In this document: positions 58,074 to 64,000 of the stretch, in pieces
Position numbering within the stretch: the stretch's first letter is position 1
Layout: every line of letters starts with the position of its first letter
Assembly (NCBI GenBank): GCA_905178155.1
Contig: CAJINV010000003.1
Location: 6,353,985-6,417,984 of the forward strand
Length of the DNA: 64,000 nt
Reading direction: 5' to 3'
From: Amoebophrya sp. A120
Lineage: Eukaryota; Sar; Dinophyceae; Syndiniales; Amoebophryaceae
Translations under genes and position numbers: made by a program
The notes under the pieces: generated by a model
Seen by the model: the letters and a program-made list of their open reading frames with translations, nothing else
Told to the model about the DNA's origin: nothing
Databases searched by the model: none

Positions 58074-61000
58074 ATGAAGCGGCGCAAGCTGGTCGCGGGG
58101 GGTCTCTCCGCGACTCCAGTCGCAGTTGCGCCAGTCGCACGCCTGTTTCCGCTGCTTTTCGCAGCGGCGGATGCGGGGCGCGTGACGCTGCAGGACTTGA
58201 TGCAAACGCGGCGCCGGCAATATCCGCCCGAGCCGCATACCGAGCCACGAGACGTATCCCGCCGCACTAGTCGAGACTCTGTTTCATCCGAACCACGACT
58301 GGCCAGAACACCGACTACTTCGACATCAAATGCGCACGCTCAAGAACGACCGCGCAAAAAGACAGATTCGATGGTGTTGCCTTCTGGGTCCACCGTGCGC
58401 GAGTTGATGCAGAGCGCAGCGCAGACTTTTTCGGAAGCTGTGCATACGGAGCGTCATGAGCACTCCAGCAAACCGTCGCAGCAAGAAGCGGAATATCAGT
58501 GGAAGCCACACCAGGAGACGCGGCGGGAGCGGGAACGGAAGCAGAGGGAGTCTACTGCGGGTGCGAATGCCGATGGGTCCGATGCGGTGGACCAGTTTTC
58601 CCCGTCCGTTGCCCCACCACGAAAGCTCTCGCCTGAAACTGCAACTACCGAGCCGGCTAGTGCGCAAATAAGTGCTTGGTCCGCGGCGCCCGCAATGCAT
58701 GGGCAGTTTCATCGTATTCCGGGTGAGGATGGGGATGTGATTATCATTTGTAAAAACGTCCCCACCCCATAGTCAAGTTTGGAAATCTGCAAGACAAATC
58801 GACAAGCTTTGGCTGCTGCGCATGACAAGTTTGGCTTCGCAGTGTAGTCCTGGTCAGCTAGTTAAGCAGCATCACAAATCCATCTGCTCATCCCGTTTAC
58901 AGCATTGCAAATTCCAAAACGCGATTGGAAATGCCTCTCATGGAGATGCGCATTACAAATCTTCCTGTGATCGCAAATCTGCATGACAACTATGGGGTGG
59001 GGACGTTTTTACAAATGATAGTGATCCAGACGCAGACGGGTGAGAAGCTGCGGTTGACCGTGTTGAAAGTGGCGAAAAATAATATGCGGAGAAGAACTAC
59101 TGGTAGTGATGGTCGTGCGCCGGACCGGCAACTGAGTGGCGGGAGCAGCTCCGCAGAAGCGCAGCGGGTGTGGGCACTGCGCAACGGGATTCCGTTACCC
59201 AACCCCGAGTGCGCCAACTATCACACCGATCGCACTAAGTGTCGTTCCACGCCCGGGTGCACCTTCGAGAGCGAGGACCAGTACTTCACGCAATGTCTTC
59301 CCACCAGCTTGGGCTGGCGCGTCGCCGAAGTTGAATTCTATTCCAACGAAGGTTCGCTTGAAAGCGCTTTTAGAATCAAAAGAGCAACATGATCATCAAA
59401 GCGATAATTCCTGTTTTGTCATCAATTGCCGGCGAAGTGTTCGCTTTCCCGGTCAGCCTCCTGGTGTCCTGCTTGGTTTGATTTAGGCCCTTGAATAAAA
59501 CATTTGCGCGGTTAATGCGGTGTCGAATGAAAACAGCAATTTTGTATATAAGTGAATTTACTCACATGCCGAAGCTTGTTTTAGCGAGACGCTGGTAAAA
59601 AATCTGCTCCAGCATCTTCACAGGTTGTACCGCGCTGCTGACACCCGTGAGCTTCAAGTCGGAGCCGGTGCAGGAGCGGCAGGAGTGCGAGGGGCTGGAA
59701 ACGGACGAGCGTTCGGGGGGGAAGGGGAAGCCCACGGGCTACTGCAAGTGTCGGGAGACCACGGGCTCCAGCCGGGCGGGTGCCAACAAGGCGTTTGACG
59801 GGTTCACCAACACGGTCTGGGTGGCCCCCTGTTGCAACTGTGGGAAGCGCGAGGCCGCGCTCGGCGTGGACTTTGGGACGCCCGAAGTGGTTATCAAATG
59901 TACTTAAAAATGTCTGGGTCTGGAAGAATGCAACTTGTGATGCTGCGTTTGGATTCCAAAAAAATCTGTATTGCATGAGTACCAAAGGGAATGCAATTTT
60001 TGCTACGCTGAGAAGGCATTTGTCATGCGGAATAGGCATCAAGAAGCCTTCAAAAAATCTGTATTGCTAGGGTATGCATCGCAGACATCATGGCTCATGC
60101 AAAACGTGCATGACAAATCGCGCATTCTTCCAGACCCAGACATTTTTGCATTTGATAGTGGTGCAGTGCGTGCGGATCTGGCAGGTGGAAGGCTACTTCT
60201 CCCCGAACATCACGCTGGCGCGCGAGGGCACGTCCCAGGCCCGCGACAAGTCGCTGTGGTCCAACGTGTATCAAATGCAAATAAGTATGTCTGGGTCCTC
60301 TGGAAGAATGCAAAGTTTGGCACGCAGGTTTTCCATGACCTATGAGGTCCATGCCGAGCCTAGGATGACAGATTTTGCTCTCTATCATGCCGTTGCATCT
60401 GTGCATGCGAGACTGCCTGTCAAATTGGGCAAAATGGAACAGCTCTTGGTCACCATGCAGCACAGAGTTTTGCACGATTTCCAGACTTAGCATGACAGGT
60501 TGCATTCTTCCAGACCCAGACATAAGTATTTGCATATGCATAACGTGATCACGTGGGGCGAGATGGACGCCTCGGGGCTCCCGAAAAACGAGGAAAGCAG
60601 CGGGATACAAACCGCATTGAAGGACGCGATCAAGTTTTCCATCGTGCACAACACACACTGCCGCCGGTTCATCTTATCAAATGTAAAAATGTCTGGGTCT
60701 GGAAGATTGCCAGGTTTGTCATGCACATTTTGCATGACTCCTGATGTCTGTGATGCATGCCCTAGCATCACAGATTTTGTGAGGGCTTCCTGATGCCTAT
60801 ACCGCATGACAAATGCTCTTTCCGTGTAGCAAAACTTGGACTCTCTTTGCTGCTCACGCAATACAGATTTTTTTAAAATCCAAAATCAGCATGACAAGTT
60901 GGATTCTTCCAGACCCAGACATTTTTACATTTGATACATCTACGGGCCAATGTACACCGAGATGGAGCGCGCGCGTAACTACTGCATTTCCTATCACACA

Positions 61001-62486
61001 GAAAAAAGCTGGCAGGGCATATTTGTAATGCAAAAATAAATATACAGAAAGATCTGTCATGCGCGGCCTCATAGCATGCTATTTAGGACACGCAATGCAG
61101 ATTTTTCTGTGTATTCATTTTTGCATTACAAATATGCCCTGTCAGCTTTTTTCTGTGGGATATTTCCGATCCGGTACTTATACTAGCACTAGCGAGCAAG
61201 ATATATTGATCGAATTCGAAGGCAACATGTTGTTTGTGCCGCAGCATAAAAGCCCAATCTTTCGAAATTTTCTTAGAGTCGATGAGCGTAGAAGTTGCAC
61301 CAAAACGCGTTCCACTACTACGTACAGCTCTGCGGCGCGGTGTACGAGTATTCCTGCTCCGAGTGGGAGTATACCGTGCAAATCACCTCGGCCGACGAAC
61401 TGGACCAGTTGGCCACGGCACTCTCCCCGGCCCCGCGTCCGCACGAGCCCGCGAGTTCGGTGACGGGGACCACCACGGTCTCCACCCAACGGTTCTACCC
61501 GGTGGTGGACTATCCCAAGATCGTGAACAAGGTGCACCTGGTGCGGCACAGCCGGCTGCTGGCTCCGTTGAACAGCACCCGGCAGCTGGCCCGGCCCGAC
61601 CCGAAGGCGGACCCCTTCCCGGCCTTTACCGCGGAACTGAGCGTGAAACCGGGGTACGGCAAGCTGCAGTTCTGCGCGGTAGACTATGTGTCCGACGTGT
61701 CCGACGAGGGCTCGTGTCTGCACCACAAAACGGGCGCCCTCCTGGAGTTTCGAACCTACACCAACCTGATGGCCGCGCCGGAAAAGTACCAGTACCGGCA
61801 ATTGCACTGCGCCACGCCCACAGACGGCGGATGTTCGGCTTCCAAGTGCGCCGAGCAGTGTCTCCTCGCGGCACCGACGGTCTGCAGCGCGTTTCAGTAC
61901 GTGGCGCGCCGCAACGGAGAACGCCAGACGCTGTGCCAGCTCGTATTTTTCGAATCGCTGTTTCGTAGCCTTCTTGTTTTCATGCAGCGGGCGATTTTTG
62001 CCACTAGCTGAACCAACGAGAGTCATTCTGATTTTTATTTACTTGTATCCCAGCAGAGTATCGCATTTTGCAAAGCGACAGTCGTGTGACGCGAGAGAAG
62101 CGGCGTGTGGGAATCATGCAGTGAGTAAAATCCTACCATGATATGTGCTACACTATTCTTCCTTTGGTGATGGTATCCACTATTGTGACAGTGCCGTAAG
62201 CACGCATACACTACGAAAAAAAAAACAGCTAACGCTGCCGCCCTACCCAGACTTCGCACCACCAGCAGGATTGTTGCGACTGGATGGCACGCTGGATGTG
62301 ACGGATTTCTACTACCGGTATCTCAGCGTAAACGACACGGCAACAGTGGAGAAAGCCGGCGGAACATGGAGCAGCGGTGCGGAAGGCAGAAAAGGGCATC
62401 TCGTTTTATGGACATGGAGCGCGTTTGTCGTCAGTGTTGCCGTGATCTTTGCAAGCAGCACTTCTAATCTCTTCGTCTGCCTCTAA
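58074..62486 (+). CDS. surface protein: discoidin-like and PAN/apple-like domains, C-terminal hydrophobic tail (copy 2)
   Basis: The model is exons 58074-58741, 59026-59351, 59624-59890, 60162-60268, 60548-60674, 60942-60991, 61168-61173, 61328-61942 and 62229-62486, totalling 2,424 nt (807 residues plus stop, frame continuous). It has a hydrophobic N-terminus (LFPLLFAAADAG) and a charged low-complexity region. Then follow LGWRVAEVEFYSNEGC and KAFDGFTNTVWVAPCCNC..LGVDFGTPEVV (discoidin-like), LCGAVYEYSC, SVKPGYGKLQFCAVDY..GSCLHHKTGALLEF, and a PAN/apple-like CAEQCLLAAPTVCSAFQY. It ends in LWTWSAFVVSVAVIFASS, a probable anchor. Five introns are introners, while 59352-59623, 61174-61327 and 61943-62228 are GT-AG. 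Insertion of one introner leaves a six-base exon. Likely a cell-surface recognition protein; ligand unknown. Confidence 0.8.
58742..59025 (+). mobile_element. introner, GTCCCCACCCC family, copy 2
   Basis: The inverted ends are ATCATTTGTAAAAACGTCCC and its complement, an almost perfect stem of about 30 bp. A GTGAT duplication lies at 58737-58741 and 59021-59025. Removal of 284 nt gives the in-frame join GDVIQTQTGEK. The length equals that of copy 1 in the armadillo-like gene. Confidence 0.8.
59891..60161 (+). mobile_element. introner, TGTCTGGGTCTGG family
   Basis: The ends are TTATCAAATGTACTTAAAAA and CATTTTTGCATTTGATA, with TGTCTGGGTCTGG inside both. A GTGG duplication lies at 59887-59890 and 60158-60161. 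Removal of 271 nt joins TPEV to VQCVRIWQ. The paralog reads TPQVVMCARIVQ without an intron here, which supports this junction. Confidence 0.85.
60269..60547 (+). mobile_element. introner, TGTCTGGGTCTGG family
   Basis: The ends are TATCAAATGCAAATAAGTATG and CATAAGTATTTGCATATGCA. A six-base AACGTG duplication lies at 60263-60268 and 60542-60547. Removal of 279 nt joins LWSNV to ITWGEMD in frame. Confidence 0.85.
60675..60941 (+). mobile_element. introner, TGTCTGGGTCTGG family
   Basis: The ends are TATCAAATGTAAAAATGTCTG and the near-exact complement CATTTTTACATTTGATA. A CATCT duplication lies at 60670-60674 and 60937-60941. Removal of 267 nt joins CRRF to IYGPMYTEM in frame. Confidence 0.85.
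60992..61167 (+). mobile_element. introner, GGCAGGGCATATTTG family, copy 2
   Basis: The ends are TATCACACAGAAAAAAGCTG and the complement of TATCCCACAGAAAAAAGCTG, with a stem of about 40 bp. A TTTCC duplication lies at 60987-60991 and 61163-61167. Removal of 176 nt gives RNYCISDP in frame, followed after only six bases by a GT-AG intron. Confidence 0.85.
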
Positions 62487-63432
62487 GTACTAGCTGAATA
62501 CGACGTCATGGAGTACTTCTAGTGTCTCATGTCATTTTGTTAGCTGAGTGGTCTGAGTGAGTCTAAGTGCGTAAGTGAAGAACTTTTTTCAAAAGAGCTA
62601 GTAAGTAATGCTTATTTGCAAAAAATAAATATCGAATACTAGAAAACGAAAAAGAACGGAAGAAACCGATCATGAAAATATAGGTGACTGAAATTGCCAG
62701 GAAGCATTCGAATTGCAAATCGTCTAGCAAGATAGGAAGGAACGTTCCCTAGTGAGAAATTGTCAACCAATGCGGCGTGTGCTTGCATTGCGCAGCGATA
62801 GAAGGAAAGCAGGTTTGCTGCGCATCCATTGCAGCGAATGAGACTTCTGCAAATAAATCTTGCGAGCGCGCTTCCTAGATCTCTCTGTGCAAACTTGATA
62901 GACTCGTATGATCTTCCGGTCGTCACGTCAAGATGTGGAACAGAGATCAAAAGCGCACGATCTGGGTCGCAGAGATCAAAAGCACGCGGTCTGAAGTCTG
63001 AAAGAATGATCCCCGCGCAACCACACCGCTGAGATCTTGTTGACAAACAAACTGCATACACAATGTTCCCGCTGATCCAAATCTCACTTCGATCGAAAGC
63101 TGTCAAGACGCAAGCGCAACGGTCGTTGCGCAGAGTTGATGTAGGCGTTTTTACCATAAAGTTTCATGAAGCCTCGTCATCGTCTGGTAATATCACAGTA
63201 GCTTTTGCTTCATGCCCTACTTATCGACACAGGTTCTAGAAAATTATAGTGGTAAAGCGCCCTTTATTTTTGTGCATGCAATCGGAGCATATCCATAACC
63301 AACGTATGTGAAGTTTATTGAGACAAATAAATCGTTTATCTCTTCATCTGATGCTGAAACTCGTACAATAAGAAGCCGGCCTGCGGACGAACGTATAAGT
63401 GTCATCCCCGCATCAAGACGAAAGCTCTGTCG
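62487..63432. other. intergenic region before UTP10
   Basis: A minus-strand open frame of about 170 residues (63157-62639) has no recognisable domain and is probably chance. No repeats or RNA genes were seen. Confidence 0.4.
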
Positions 63433-64000
63433 ATGATGACGTCCTCAATCCTGCAACAGCAGCTGCTCCGGTTGCGCGAGGCGCACCCGACCACGTCTCG
63501 GTCGCTGAAGGCCGGCAAAAGCAAGGCGGCGTTCACCTTCCGGCAGAAGGACTTTACCTCGGCGCAGGAGCGGGCGGAGTACTTTTCGGAGATCAAGGAG
63601 CACTCGCTGGAAATCTTCCACGAGGTCCAGGCGCTCGATCCGGAGTTCGCGCAGTTTGAATCCCTGTTCCACCTGAATCAGAAGCAGCGCCAGTTTCTGA
63701 CGCCCGAGGAGATCAAAAATCGGGATGGACTGGTGGAAAAGTTCCTCCTCCTGCTCTCCCCGTTCCTGGCCTCCTCCGAGGTCGCCGTGGTCCTGCTGGA
63801 CCTGGTGGTGGACACGTTCGAGTGCTGCAGTTTCCACCTGGACGCCCTGCTGCAGTGCCTGTTGCCCTACCACGATCTGCACCAGTTCGCGCGGCTGTTG
63901 CAGGTGCTGGAAAACATCCCGTCGAACAGCCGGTGGCTCTTCCTGGCGGACCTGAAAAAAAACCAGTTTGGACTGAAGCGACAGGTGCTCGTCCACATGT
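63433..64000 (+). CDS. UTP10: UTP10/HEATR1 homolog, N-terminal part (runs off window)
   Basis: UTP10/HEATR1 is a large HEAT-repeat protein of the small-subunit processome (t-UTP subcomplex), needed for pre-rRNA transcription and processing in the nucleolus. The visible 189 residues match the family's N-terminus. They include a short leader with QQQLLRLREAH, then FLLLLSPFLASSEVAVVLLDLVV, CLLPYHDLHQFARLLQVL and SRWLFLADLKK, in the order and spacing of animal HEATR1 (LSPY, VLPYHE, RWFWLL). Two adjacent Met codons (63433, 63436) could serve as start. No intron is seen in this part. The remaining C-terminal part, expected to exceed 1,500 residues, lies beyond the window. Confidence 0.85.
   Translation, partial: MMTSSILQQQLLRLREAHPTTSRSLKAGKSKAAFTFRQKDFTSAQERAEYFSEIKEHSLEIFHEVQALDPEFAQFESLFHLNQKQRQFLTPEEIKNRDGLVEKFLLLLSPFLASSEVAVVLLDLVVDTFECCSFHLDALLQCLLPYHDLHQFARLLQVLENIPSNSRWLFLADLKKNQFGLKRQVLVHM

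Noticed and set aside
62639-63157. Minus-strand frame of 172 residues
   Set aside because: No domain, no neighbour support and no splice context; kept only as a note in the intergenic entry.

Overview
The window is nuclear DNA from a eukaryote, most likely a dinoflagellate-type alveolate. The evidence is a bacterial-type proteorhodopsin in an intron-bearing secretory gene, a giant dynein heavy chain, a UTP10/HEATR1 ribosome-biogenesis gene, and many short intron-sized elements with inverted-repeat ends (introners). Small parasitic dinoflagellates such as Amoebophrya are known for introners like these, but assignment to that group is inference. No spliced leader, rRNA, tRNA or CRISPR was recognised.

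Layout. 0-1.6 kb is GC-rich DNA without a supported gene. At 1.65-2.95 kb (-) is an intronless prephenate dehydrogenase (TyrA). At 3.6-8.6 kb (-) is an armadillo-like protein of unknown function whose introns are mostly introners of five end-sequence families. Upstream of it, at 8.69-12.59 kb, is a 3.9-kb block of minisatellite bounded by 15-bp inverted repeats, then a tentative first exon. At 13.8-35.8 kb (-) is one gene of three exons for a 7,215-residue dynein heavy chain-like protein. Its AAA1 site lacks recognisable Walker A and B motifs, and it stops before the usual C-terminal domain. At 36.2-37.2 kb (-) is a dsRNA-binding-domain protein. At 38.9-41.9 kb (-) is a nine-exon proteorhodopsin with a signal peptide and an N-terminal extension. 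At 43.2-44.7 kb (-) is a multi-pass membrane protein with a one-base frame break.

From 44.8 to 48 kb there is non-coding DNA with sharp changes in base composition and three 73-bp tandem repeats. At 48.0-53.5 kb (+) lie two secreted or membrane proteins that share a roughly 50-residue hydrophobic repeat I do not recognise. At 54.3-62.5 kb (+) lie two tandem paralogous surface proteins (discoidin-like plus PAN/apple-like, with a hydrophobic C-terminus). The second copy carries five introners and the first only one. UTP10/HEATR1 begins at 63.4 kb (+) and runs off the end.

The unifying feature is the introner system. In every case where I could read both flanking exons with confidence, removing the element plus one copy of a short flanking duplication restores an uninterrupted reading frame. 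This holds across families with unrelated ends, and most of these introns lack GT-AG at that junction. All families also carry the same internal words (TTTGT[G/C]ATGC and its complement).
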